Virus record (IMG/VR): IMGVR_UViG_3300025759_000090
Location: 1-64,000 of that record
Direction: 5' to 3' (one strand)
DNA from: a virus
Length of the DNA: 64,000 bases
The notes below the pieces were generated by a model. That model had not been told where the DNA came from. It saw only the letters and a program-made list of their open reading frames with translations, and ran no database searches. Of the stretch, positions 45,505 to 53,531 are shown piece by piece. The translations under genes and the position numbers were made by a program. Positions within the stretch are counted from its first letter, which is position 1; every line of letters starts with the position of its first letter.

Positions 45505-45518
45505 ATCATAAGGGTGGG
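45505..45518 (+). promoter_or_regulatory. Class I promoter element
   Basis: ATCATAAG then GGTGGG; ATG 45536 is 23 bases after the first G. Confidence 0.75.
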
Positions 45519-45535
45519 ATTAAACAGATTATCTC

Positions 45536-46561
45536 ATGTGGTCTGAAAAGTATCGCCCAAATAATCTCGATGATATTGTTGGTCAGGAACATATCGTGAA
45601 AAGACTCAGGTATGTAGTTGAGAAATTACATGAGAATGGTGATGATGCTGCATTCCCTCATATGATGTTTTCAGGCAAGGCTGGAACAGGAAAAACATCA
45701 GTTGCAGTAGCCCTGATGAAATCTATGTTTGGTGAAGATTGGAAGGCCAATTTTATCGAGTTAAATGCAAGTGATGAGAGAAGCATCAATGTCATCAGAA
45801 CTACGGTCAAAGACTTCGCTAGAAGAGGGACAATTGGAACATATCAAACTAAGGATGGAAAAGATTTGTTGATTCCATTCAATGTTGTATTTCTCGATGA
45901 GTGTGATAATCTCACTTCTGATGCTCAAGCAGCATTGAGAAGAATCATGGAAAAATATTCCAAGCAAACTAGATTCATTTTATCCTGTAATTATCCTCAC
46001 AAAGTTATAGCACCAATCAGGGATAGATGTGCTTTCTCAGGTTCAAGGTTCAAGCCTATCCCATCTGATGCTATTTGCAGGGCTTTAGAGGCCGTTGTAG
46101 AGCAAGAACGTCTCGATATAGCACCGAATGCACTAGAGGCCGTAGGAATGGCTGCAAATGGCTCTATGAGAAGTGCATTAAATTTGCTTTTTTCTGTTAC
46201 TCGCATTCCAATCCGAGTAGAAATTGAAGATGTCAATGAAATTACAAACGAAATATCTCAGAAATCGCTTCGACAAATGCTAGGATTGGCTGTTGAATCC
46301 AACAAATTAGGTGTTGAAGATTCAAAATATGTCAAGATTCACCAGCGATTAGATTCTATGGTCGAGAATTTGGGTGAAAAAGGTATGAGTGGAGTCGAAA
46401 TTTTAGATGCATTTTTGATGACTGTTGAAGAAGATTCCAATGTTCCAAACAAACTGAGAAAATCAATCTACAAAAGTATGGGCGAAGCAATATATTGGTG
46501 TTCAATTTCATCTGACGATTTACTAACCGTCAAGACATTTCTAAGGAGAATAACTGTATGA
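45536..46561 (+). CDS. Clamp loader small subunit (RFC-S)
   Basis: 341 residues with all RFC boxes: [18 protein letters not shown] (2-19), Walker A GKAGTGKT (47-54), LNASDERS (76-83), Walker B FLDECDNL (119-126) and RDRC (162-165, in place of the usual SRC) with the arginine finger. It loads the PCNA-like clamp. Overlaps the MazG-like gene by ATGA. Confidence 0.93.
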   Translation: MWSEKYRPNNLDDIVGQEHIVKRLRYVVEKLHENGDDAAFPHMMFSGKAGTGKTSVAVALMKSMFGEDWKANFIELNASDERSINVIRTTVKDFARRGTIGTYQTKDGKDLLIPFNVVFLDECDNLTSDAQAALRRIMEKYSKQTRFILSCNYPHKVIAPIRDRCAFSGSRFKPIPSDAICRALEAVVEQERLDIAPNALEAVGMAANGSMRSALNLLFSVTRIPIRVEIEDVNEITNEISQKSLRQMLGLAVESNKLGVEDSKYVKIHQRLDSMVENLGEKGMSGVEILDAFLMTVEEDSNVPNKLRKSIYKSMGEAIYWCSISSDDLLTVKTFLRRITV

Positions 46562-46785
46562 GTGAAATTGAAGAAAAAGTAATAGAAAAAATACGACAAA
46601 GAGCCGAGTTAGGTTTGAACAAATATAACACAACAATGGAACGTACAGATTTGACTTTGAAAGAATGGATAAATCATGCTATGGAAGAGGCTATGGATTT
46701 GTCAGTTTATCTTCAACGGATTCTGATGATGTTGGAATCTCAAGATGTTGAAACCAACACGGAGTTTTTGGAAGAATCCGAGTGA
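46558..46785 (+). CDS. MazG-like nucleotide pyrophosphatase-type protein
   Basis: 75 residues. [18 protein letters not shown] then [20 protein letters not shown] matches small all-alpha NTP pyrophosphatase-like proteins of tailed viruses, with the E-x2-E/D metal site in HAMEEAMD. May adjust nucleotide pools. ATGA-coupled to the clamp loader. Confidence 0.65.
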   Translation: MSEIEEKVIEKIRQRAELGLNKYNTTMERTDLTLKEWINHAMEEAMDLSVYLQRILMMLESQDVETNTEFLEESE

Positions 46786-46847
46786 AAAAAAATTGCTTGG
46801 CTGAAATAGAAAATAGTAATATTTGCTGTTTATTTATATACTAAACA

Positions 46848-46943
46848 AGTCAGATATGCTATCCATTCATATACCGATGGCCTTCCCCTGCTGTGCATAG
46901 CACAGCGAGAAACGGCGAAGCGAAAACGAAAAGAGGAATAAAA
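46848..46943 (+). promoter_or_regulatory. Promoter and structured leader
   Basis: AGTCAGATA at 46848, TTCATATACCGATGGCC from 46866, a perfect hairpin CTGTGC-ATA-GCACAG at 46891-46905, GCGAAGCGAAAA, then GAGG before ATG 46944. Shares its TTCATA/ACCGAT and GCGAAGCG blocks with the leader at 3716. Confidence 0.5.
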
Positions 46944-47138
46944 ATGATAACAAGAAAAGTTAGAGAAACTAATACTGATGTGAGTTTATGGAAGAATGCG
47001 GATGGATGGGTATTACATTGTGATGAACATGGTTTATGTTGTGTTTGGCCGACTAAAAAAGAAGCATTGGAGTTTATGCCTTATCCGTCAAATTACTGTG
47101 AAGAATGTTGTGAAATTGTAATGAATGGAGATGAGTGA
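46944..47138 (+). CDS. Small Cys-rich protein
   Basis: 64 residues from ATG 46944 (GAGG site); a longer GTG start at 46893 lies in the hairpin and is rejected. HCDEHGLCCVW (near 25-35) and YCEECCE (near 54-60) suggest zinc binding. Unknown. Confidence 0.5.
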   Translation: MITRKVRETNTDVSLWKNADGWVLHCDEHGLCCVWPTKKEALEFMPYPSNYCEECCEIVMNGDE

Positions 47139-47139
47139 A

Positions 47140-47397
47140 ATGAGTAAAACAACTGAGTTTGGAGATGAAATAATGAGAAAAAGCAAAGGTGCTTATTGGT
47201 ATAATAACGATGAAAGAATAGTCCACGATTGTAAGTGGTTGATGACTAAAGAAGATGTTGTTTTTGAAGGAATCGAAGGAATATGGAAATGGTTAGAAAA
47301 TGAAGATGGGGTGCGTGTTTATACCAATACATCAACGGGTGAACAGATGTATGTTTCAGAATACAAAAAATACAAAAAATTATTCAGGATGGCGTGA
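47140..47397 (+). CDS. Hypothetical protein, 85 residues
   Basis: ATG 47140 follows GGAGATGAG. Aromatic- and Glu-rich (GAYWYNNDERIVHDCKWLM; IEGIWKWLENEDGV). No family recognised; part of a small operon between clamp loader and polymerase. Confidence 0.5.
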   Translation: MSKTTEFGDEIMRKSKGAYWYNNDERIVHDCKWLMTKEDVVFEGIEGIWKWLENEDGVRVYTNTSTGEQMYVSEYKKYKKLFRMA

Positions 47398-47402
47398 GTA
47401 AA

Positions 47403-47606
47403 ATGAAAGTAGTAAATCTAAAGCAAAGAGTGCCGATATGCCCGAACAAAGATGATGAGTTTAATCCAAATGCATTTACAGAAGAAGAGACTAAAGAAAT
47501 GTGTCGAACAGGTAATTTTGTATGTCCTTATTGTAAGTCATTTTCTCACAAAGCAATTAGTGGGAAAGTATGGAATGTTCATTGGGGTATATGGATTCAA
47601 TCATAA
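47403..47606 (+). CDS. Small zinc-binding protein
   Basis: 67 residues from ATG 47403; GTG 47394 overlaps the previous stop and is possible. CPNKDDEF, then CPYCKSFSHK, a likely zinc knuckle. Unknown. Confidence 0.5.
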   Translation: MKVVNLKQRVPICPNKDDEFNPNAFTEEETKEMCRTGNFVCPYCKSFSHKAISGKVWNVHWGIWIQS

Positions 47607-47613
47607 GGGTGGG
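47600..47613 (+). promoter_or_regulatory. Class I promoter element
   Basis: ATCATAAG then GGTGGG; ATG 47631 is 23 bases after the first G. Confidence 0.75.
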
Positions 47614-47630
47614 AAAACCCGATTGGGTTT

Positions 47631-50282
47631 ATGGAATCTTTTCTCATTGTATCAATTGAATATGACGAAACAAATAATCTTCTAACTCATCTCAGATTGA
47701 AGTCTTTAGATGGCTCAACAAAAAAGGTAACAGTCGAGGGTTGTGTTCCAAGATTTTGGTCAGAAAAAAATCCTGATGATATTCCAAATCTTCCTGATTT
47801 TGTTACGTCAACAAAACTCTCAGATAAGACTTCGATAACAGGCGTTCCATTATATGAGATTAGAGTTGAGAAGCCATCAGATATTAGAGAGATTAGAGAT
47901 TACTTTTATCCACATTATTCAGCAGATGTTTCTTGGAGTTCTTTGGTTCGGTGGATTTACGGATGGACTTCGGTTGTTGACATCAACACGGATGAATTAG
48001 CATCGGGAAGAAATCTCAGACCGATTCACATTCGACCAAGTGAAACTGACCCAACAAAATTTAATCTCGACATAGTTTGGTTTGATATTGAAACAGCAGA
48101 TTCACTTGATGTTGATAATGCCCCTGAAAGAGTTGTAAGTATTGCATTTGTTGATAGTGTAACGGGTATTCACGAAGTTGGAACTACTTCTCCAACTAGC
48201 CAACATCAAGTTAGGCGTTTTTTGGGGTCAGGGAAGGCGTTAGAAAGCGTTGTTGAGCATTCTAGTCCAATTCCACCACTTGACCCTGAGAAGGTCTTAG
48301 TTGAGTCCTTTTCTCATGTTGATGAAGATACCAACGAAGCGGCTTTACTTTGGTGGTTCAAAAGAAGATTAGATGAATTAGATAGAGACTTACTTGGTGG
48401 TCAACATATTATCGGTTATGATATTCCATATTTGAGAAATAGATGTCGAGTAATGAGAAAAGAAATGGATAGAAGATACAACGGTAAAGTTCCTGTTCAT
48501 CATCGTTATCCAAATCTGTATTATTCACTCAAAAAACAAACACTCTTTGATTCAAAAATTGCATATGCAGAACAGGTTCAAGGTGCTGCTGCTACAACAG
48601 GTTCAGGTTCACTTGCTTGGATGGCTGGCTCTGTTCTTGGATATGGTAAAGTTCCACGCACAAGAATAACAGATTTGATGGAAAAAGACCCAATGATGTT
48701 GGCTGTCTATAACATATGGGATAATGTATGTGTTGAGAGATGTATGAATGAACTAAATCTTGTTCCATTTTACCTAACAAAAACTGCATTCCATAATTCA
48801 GTTATGAAAAAATCAAATTCAAACATGATGTTGATTGAGGATATGATGGGGCATCTACTTTTTGACAAGAATATTATCATGCCTTCTGTTGAAGTTGTGA
48901 GACAAAGAAGAAGTGGTGGAATTGAGCAGGGTGGCTTCGTTATGGAAGCACCAATTGGAGTTTATCAGAATGCGTTTGAAGTTGACAATTCAATGGAATA
49001 TCCATCGGTGATTATTACTACAAATGGAAGTCCTGATACTCTTGTGAATCCAGCAGATTATCCCAATGGATTTCCATTCCCAATTACTACTACACCAGCA
49101 GGTCGGATTTATCGAAGAGATAGGGAAGGAATAATGCCATCTGTTCTTCGTAATCTTGCTGCATTAAGAAAGGAAACTCAGGCACTAATGAGAGAGGCAT
49201 ATGAGAATGGTAATGATGAACTTGGAGATATCCTAAATCGGAAGCAGCGTGTGCAGAAAGAATCAATGAATAGTTGGTACGGAGTTCTAGGCTCAGGAGA
49301 AACCGAGAAAACAAAACGAAGGCCATTCAGATTAGCATTGCCTGAATTGGGTTCAGATATTACAGAAGTTGCTAGAATACATAATCAATGGAATAGGGAT
49401 TTAATCGAAGCAACAAATCTTTGGTTTTCTGAATTGGGTATTGAACCCTTTACAGAAGATATTGGAGATGCAGAAGGAATCAAATTATCATTCCATGTTA
49501 TAGGTCAAGATACTGATTCTTGTAAGGTCGCAATAACTAATCACGATGAGGCTCAAAACACAGTTAGAGATTTCACAAAAGATGACGTGATTTCGATAGC
49601 AAATATGTTGTGTATAATGTTGAATAATTCATACGATAGATTTGTTCAAGAGACATTGGGTGTTGACAAGAATGAGTTCTTTTTTGTGAAGCCTGATGCA
49701 CATTATGAGAGATTCTTTTCTTGGGGTGTAAAGAAGAGATATGCGTATCGAGATTTCAATGGTAAACATGGATTCAGGGGGGTTGAAATCAGAAGGTCAT
49801 CTGCACCTAAGATTGTGAAAGATTCACAGTTGAAAGTTTTCGATTCTATACTACAAGGATGCAACAAATCTGAACTTAATAATTTGTTAAGAGAAATACA
49901 TTCTGATTTAATGAATGTCGAGAAAACACCGAGTATAGATTTTGGTCAACCAATGGGAATGAAAAAGACAGGAACACAGGCACATAAAGCAGGGCTATGG
50001 TCTAACAAAAATATTGGAACTAATTTTGACATTGGAGATAAGCCCGTTTTGTTCAATGCTTCTTCGACAAAAAATGGGAATCTTCCAGCAAACAAAATTG
50101 TCGCAATCGAATGGGGTGAAACTCCTGAGTCTTTTGGTGTTGAAGTCAACAGGGAAGAATCATTCGATAAGCACTTCACAAAATCAAAATCTTGGGAAGG
50201 AATTTTGGGTGCATTCAGAACTTCTTGGAAAACTGCAATCGTTGGCATGAATCAAGTTGGATTGGATGAGTGGTTCAAATGA
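47631..50282 (+). CDS. polB: Family B DNA polymerase
   Basis: 883 residues with a proofreading domain: Exo I VWFDIETAD (near 148-156), Exo II HIIGYDIPYLRNRC, Exo III YNIWDNVCVERC. Polymerase motif A reads VDNSMEYPSVI (near 451), where Met-Glu replaces the usual Leu in SLYPS; motif B is KESMNSWYGV (near 546); motif C is GQDTDS (near 625). Protein-primed insertions were not evident, and PCNA, RFC and primase genes nearby imply RNA/DNA-primed, clamp-dependent synthesis. ATGA overlap with the next gene. Confidence 0.93.
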   Translation: MESFLIVSIEYDETNNLLTHLRLKSLDGSTKKVTVEGCVPRFWSEKNPDDIPNLPDFVTSTKLSDKTSITGVPLYEIRVEKPSDIREIRDYFYPHYSADVSWSSLVRWIYGWTSVVDINTDELASGRNLRPIHIRPSETDPTKFNLDIVWFDIETADSLDVDNAPERVVSIAFVDSVTGIHEVGTTSPTSQHQVRRFLGSGKALESVVEHSSPIPPLDPEKVLVESFSHVDEDTNEAALLWWFKRRLDELDRDLLGGQHIIGYDIPYLRNRCRVMRKEMDRRYNGKVPVHHRYPNLYYSLKKQTLFDSKIAYAEQVQGAAATTGSGSLAWMAGSVLGYGKVPRTRITDLMEKDPMMLAVYNIWDNVCVERCMNELNLVPFYLTKTAFHNSVMKKSNSNMMLIEDMMGHLLFDKNIIMPSVEVVRQRRSGGIEQGGFVMEAPIGVYQNAFEVDNSMEYPSVIITTNGSPDTLVNPADYPNGFPFPITTTPAGRIYRRDREGIMPSVLRNLAALRKETQALMREAYENGNDELGDILNRKQRVQKESMNSWYGVLGSGETEKTKRRPFRLALPELGSDITEVARIHNQWNRDLIEATNLWFSELGIEPFTEDIGDAEGIKLSFHVIGQDTDSCKVAITNHDEAQNTVRDFTKDDVISIANMLCIMLNNSYDRFVQETLGVDKNEFFFVKPDAHYERFFSWGVKKRYAYRDFNGKHGFRGVEIRRSSAPKIVKDSQLKVFDSILQGCNKSELNNLLREIHSDLMNVEKTPSIDFGQPMGMKKTGTQAHKAGLWSNKNIGTNFDIGDKPVLFNASSTKNGNLPANKIVAIEWGETPESFGVEVNREESFDKHFTKSKSWEGILGAFRTSWKTAIVGMNQVGLDEWFK

Positions 50283-50740
50283 GTGTAGTGCAAAGTCGAA
50301 GGAGAAGAGTCTATGAAACTTTGAGAAATGAATGTGGGTTTACACATCATCAAACTATGTGGTTGATATCACTCAATCTAACTCATTTAGGTAAGTTCGA
50401 TGAGATACTAAGAAATGCTTCAAGAAAAGAAAAAAACTTGTGGTCAGAACACGCTCAAAGAATTGCTGTTTTATGCATGAGAGATGACCCGAAACAATCA
50501 GGAATTTCTGTTTTCAATTTCTGCTGGCCTGACAAAGACCAAGAACCATTATTTCCATATGTATGTGTGAAAGAAATAAATCGAATCTTGATACAGGCTA
50601 TGAATTACACAAACTCTCAGGCCAGCACATACCGATATTATGCTGGAAAAAAGATTCTTGATTACGAAAGAAAACAGGCTGAAATTGCTTGGGATGAAAG
50701 AATGATTATGACGTATTTGAAAATCAAGAAGTTGCTCTAA
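50279..50740 (+). CDS. Hypothetical helical protein coupled to PolB
   Basis: 153 residues from ATG 50279, overlapping the polymerase stop. Basic and helical (VVQSRRRRVYETLRNECGF; AMNYTNSQASTYRYYAGKK). Coupling suggests a polymerase-associated role; no family recognised. Confidence 0.55.
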   Translation: MSVVQSRRRRVYETLRNECGFTHHQTMWLISLNLTHLGKFDEILRNASRKEKNLWSEHAQRIAVLCMRDDPKQSGISVFNFCWPDKDQEPLFPYVCVKEINRILIQAMNYTNSQASTYRYYAGKKILDYERKQAEIAWDERMIMTYLKIKKLL

Positions 50741-50789
50741 TACCCAAAACCATTGAAGTCTGACTATTTTGTTAGACCACATGGAAGGG

Positions 50790-50858
50790 TATATTAGGGA
50801 ACACTAGTTCGGAAGAGTCGCCCTGAATAGGCATTATGAAAAAAATGGAGATGAAAAA
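50790..50858 (+). promoter_or_regulatory. Class II-like promoter and leader
   Basis: TATATTAGGGAAC at 50790-50802, preceded by TCTGACTATT at 50759, then a leader ending in GGAGATGA before ATG 50859. Confidence 0.4.
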
Positions 50859-52106
50859 ATGACAACACGAAATGAAAATATGACGGAGACACAACAAAGA
50901 ATGTACGATGTGGTTGATGACCACAACGGTAGGGTTGACCGTGAAACCTATTTGGCTGAAATAGCCAATAGTATCACGGCAAATGGTGGTACACCAAACC
51001 CAACTTCTCTCAAAGCACATTGTTTTACAGCAAAGAATCTTGCTGGTGCTGGACTACAAAAAATAGACATTAACGGCCAACAGTATGTTTGGACTGATGA
51101 ACAAGTCGAAGCGGCAATTAACGGAACTACATCAATACCTAGAGGGGGTAGAACAATGTCTCCAACTATCACTACAACTGTATCAGGAACGACATTTGCT
51201 GCACCAGCACCAAATGTATTCTGTGGAATTGAGAAGAGAGATGCGTCTGCTTATCCAGCAGATATTCAAGCACTAATACCAACCAAAGCAAAGGGCTACG
51301 TTGAGCAAGGTTTAGTTGGCTCAGAATTAGAGTTTATGGCTTTCTGTCATAAAATGAATTCACATTTGATGACTCAGGGTGGAACAGGCTGTGGAAAAAC
51401 TATGGCTATCTATGAGTTTGCACGTCTTATCGGACAACCAATTTGCAGAATAGTTGGTGGTGTTGGTATTGAATGGGATGACCTTCAAGGAACACTTCTA
51501 GTTAGAGAAACAGCAAGTGGTGCAACCGAGACACGTTTTATTGACGGCCAACTAACGAAAGCAATGCGTCATGGATGCATTCTTTACATTGATGAAATCA
51601 ACTTCATCAAGCCAGCAGTTCTAAGTCAATTAAACGATGTTTTAGATGCTGGTCATATGGTCATAAATCAGAATGAAACTGCATCAGGTGCAGAAGTTCT
51701 TCATGCTCATCCTGACTTTAGAATTATAGCATCTATGAATCCAAACTATGCTGGAACTTCACCACTAAACAATGCAACACGAAGAAGGTTTAGTCGCACA
51801 CTAAACTTCGACTATCTTGGCCGTGATTTAGAGATTGACGTTATCCAACAACAATCAGGTAATTTCAATGTAGATGCTGCAACAGAAATTGTTCAGTTTG
51901 CTCGCAATGTTAGAAAGGCAAATGAGTCAATGACATTCTCAGAACCAACTGACTTAGGAACAAGCACACTTGTAACTGTAATGGAGACATTATCTGTTTA
52001 CAATATGCAACAAACTCTTGATACAGTTGTTTATCCATTGTTTGACGTTGATGACATTGAAGAAGTTAAAATCCTAGCAAGAGCAAATATCGAGGATTTG
52101 GCTTAA
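50859..52106 (+). CDS. CobS/MoxR-type AAA+ ATPase
   Basis: 415 residues. N-terminal helical part (about 1-80) that could be a winged helix, a Thr/Pro linker, then the AAA+ core: Walker A GGTGCGKT (about 173-180), Walker B ILYIDEINF (about 243-251), sensor/arginine region MNPNYAGTSPLNNATRRRFSR. In bacteria CobS pairs with the VWA protein CobT in metal chelation; viral pairs like this one with the gene at 53532 are known but their target is not. Ends before a strong terminator. Confidence 0.85.
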   Translation: MTTRNENMTETQQRMYDVVDDHNGRVDRETYLAEIANSITANGGTPNPTSLKAHCFTAKNLAGAGLQKIDINGQQYVWTDEQVEAAINGTTSIPRGGRTMSPTITTTVSGTTFAAPAPNVFCGIEKRDASAYPADIQALIPTKAKGYVEQGLVGSELEFMAFCHKMNSHLMTQGGTGCGKTMAIYEFARLIGQPICRIVGGVGIEWDDLQGTLLVRETASGATETRFIDGQLTKAMRHGCILYIDEINFIKPAVLSQLNDVLDAGHMVINQNETASGAEVLHAHPDFRIIASMNPNYAGTSPLNNATRRRFSRTLNFDYLGRDLEIDVIQQQSGNFNVDAATEIVQFARNVRKANESMTFSEPTDLGTSTLVTVMETLSVYNMQQTLDTVVYPLFDVDDIEEVKILARANIEDLA

Positions 52107-52180
52107 GGAATAAATTGGAGATTACAAAATAAAAATTAAGGATGTGATATCAAGGAAAAAATAACAGACGAAAAAAACTT

Positions 52181-52212
52181 GGGGGGCAACTTCGGTTGTC
52201 TCCCTTTTTTTT
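52181..52212 (+). terminator. Hairpin terminator with UUCG tetraloop
   Basis: GGGGGGCAAC, TTCG loop, GTTGTCTCCC, then eight T, 75 bases after the CobS-like gene. Confidence 0.85.
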
Positions 52213-52417
52213 ATTTTCAATATCGGATTTTTTTCTCAAATTTTTTCTGATGTGATTTAGAATATTAGATGTTGACCTCAACATATGCCGATAGAGCGAT
52301 TCTAAGGCCACGTTTTGATATCGGTGGTAATCTGAGTCCTGTTAATCGAACAAATGGCTCAGATTGCTTCTATTGGTATCAGAATAGTCAGATTCGTAAA
52401 TGCTTCTGACTACGATA

Positions 52418-52431
52418 TTGATAAAGGTGGG
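52418..52431 (+). promoter_or_regulatory. Class I promoter element
   Basis: TTGATAAA then GGTGGG; ATG 52448 is 22 bases after the first G. Confidence 0.7.
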
Positions 52432-52447
52432 AATATCAGGCTTTGAT

Positions 52448-52639
52448 ATGAGCAATCAGAATGAGATAAATGCACAGCACGAAATCGAAGATATGAGATT
52501 ACAAATTCAGCAATTGAATGTCAGAATAGAAAAGTTGGAATCTATACTAACTGCAATATCCCAAGCAGCAGATATCAGAACTCCAAATATGACAAATGAA
52601 CATCTAAGAAATCAGACTACATTGATGGGCTGGAAATGA
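52448..52639 (+). CDS. Small coiled-coil protein
   Basis: 63 residues. Heptad pattern throughout 8-45 (IEDMRLQIQQLNVRIEKLES). Start fixed by the class I element; an in-frame ATG at 52400 lies upstream of it. ATGA-coupled to the AAA+ gene that follows. Could be an oligomerising partner. Confidence 0.55.
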   Translation: MSNQNEINAQHEIEDMRLQIQQLNVRIEKLESILTAISQAADIRTPNMTNEHLRNQTTLMGWK

Positions 52640-53475
52640 TTGGAATAAAATCAATCTATCAACCAATGAAATCTTTGTTAGATAATTGGTCAATGAAAAA
52701 CAAATCTAACATGAACACGATAATCATTCATGGAGAATCAGGAGTTGGAAAAACAACTCTATCAAAATCATATTCAACAAACTCAGGTTTTGAACCCCAA
52801 TTCATATCAGACTTGAATGGTAAATATCCTTTCTCAAAAGTAACAGCATTAAGTCTTTCAGGACTACCAAGAATAGCAATTGTTGATGATGCTGATTCTC
52901 TATCAAAAAAACATTGGAAAATAGTATCAGATTTTTCAAATCAAAAATTATCTCCAATGATAATCATCGTCATCAATCTGAAATCTGTTCCGTTCAATCT
53001 CAGGAAGATTAGTTTACTTGTTGAAGTCAACAGACCTTCTAAGGAAAATCTGTTCGATTTTTTGAAATCCAAATCAACGGATTTTGATGATGAACATCTG
53101 AAATATATTGCTGAGATATCTCCAACTTGGAGAAGTGCTGGACTCAATCTCCTGACATCTCCAAATGGATTTAGATGTGAAGAAGAAATTAGAACAAAAG
53201 ATTTGTTTGGTGTCGAAGAGAACCAAGCAATATTATCAGGAAAATATCATGGAAATAGAATGAATAATCATCCTTCAAGTTTGATTCAAATGGCTGAATA
53301 TAATCATGTAAATACAGATGATTTAATCACAGGAATAAAGATGCATTCTGAATCTTGGAATTATGCTGGATTATCTAGGGTTTTGAAGAACTATTTGTTG
53401 ACCCTAAGAACGGCTCACAGCAAGCCTGTTCCATTCAGGAAGAATGCTAGGTTTGGTAAAGGTGGTAAAGTCTGA
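52636..53475 (+). CDS. AAA+ clamp-loader-like ATPase (possible RFC large subunit)
   Basis: 279 residues. Walker A GESGVGKT (about 33-40), Walker B RIAIVDDADS (about 76-85; VDDADS), then VINLKSVPFNLRK (sensor 1 region) and a helical lid. This matches small RFC-L/DnaX-like ATPases and would complement the RFC small subunit, but it lacks a clear BRCT or SRC motif. The last residues are basic and Gly-rich. Confidence 0.6.
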   Translation: MIGIKSIYQPMKSLLDNWSMKNKSNMNTIIIHGESGVGKTTLSKSYSTNSGFEPQFISDLNGKYPFSKVTALSLSGLPRIAIVDDADSLSKKHWKIVSDFSNQKLSPMIIIVINLKSVPFNLRKISLLVEVNRPSKENLFDFLKSKSTDFDDEHLKYIAEISPTWRSAGLNLLTSPNGFRCEEEIRTKDLFGVEENQAILSGKYHGNRMNNHPSSLIQMAEYNHVNTDDLITGIKMHSESWNYAGLSRVLKNYLLTLRTAHSKPVPFRKNARFGKGGKV

Positions 53476-53502
53476 CTAAAACAATCCACCACATAGAACT
53501 GC

Positions 53503-53531
53503 TTATTAGTGGAAACTAACCCCGTAGGGAT
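53503..53531 (+). promoter_or_regulatory. Class II-like promoter
   Basis: TTATTAGTGGAAACTAACCCC leads to ATG 53532, 29 bases after its first base; similar to TTGATAWRGGGAAACC sites. Confidence 0.35.

Larger units (their letters stand above)
52107..52447 (+). other. Longest intergenic stretch: terminator, palindrome and promoter
   Basis: 341 bases. Holds the UUCG terminator (52181-52212), a palindrome copy (52270-52283), a TTGATATCGGTGGT element (52315-52328) with no start at the usual distance, AATAGTCAGA (52383-52392), and the class I element (52418-52431) for the next gene. A 30-codon frame at 52354-52446 exists but is not supported. Confidence 0.6.

Noticed and set aside
52354-52446. 30-codon frame after a GGTGGT element
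   Set aside because: Start lies 31 bases from the element instead of 22-23, and the frame runs through the next promoter.
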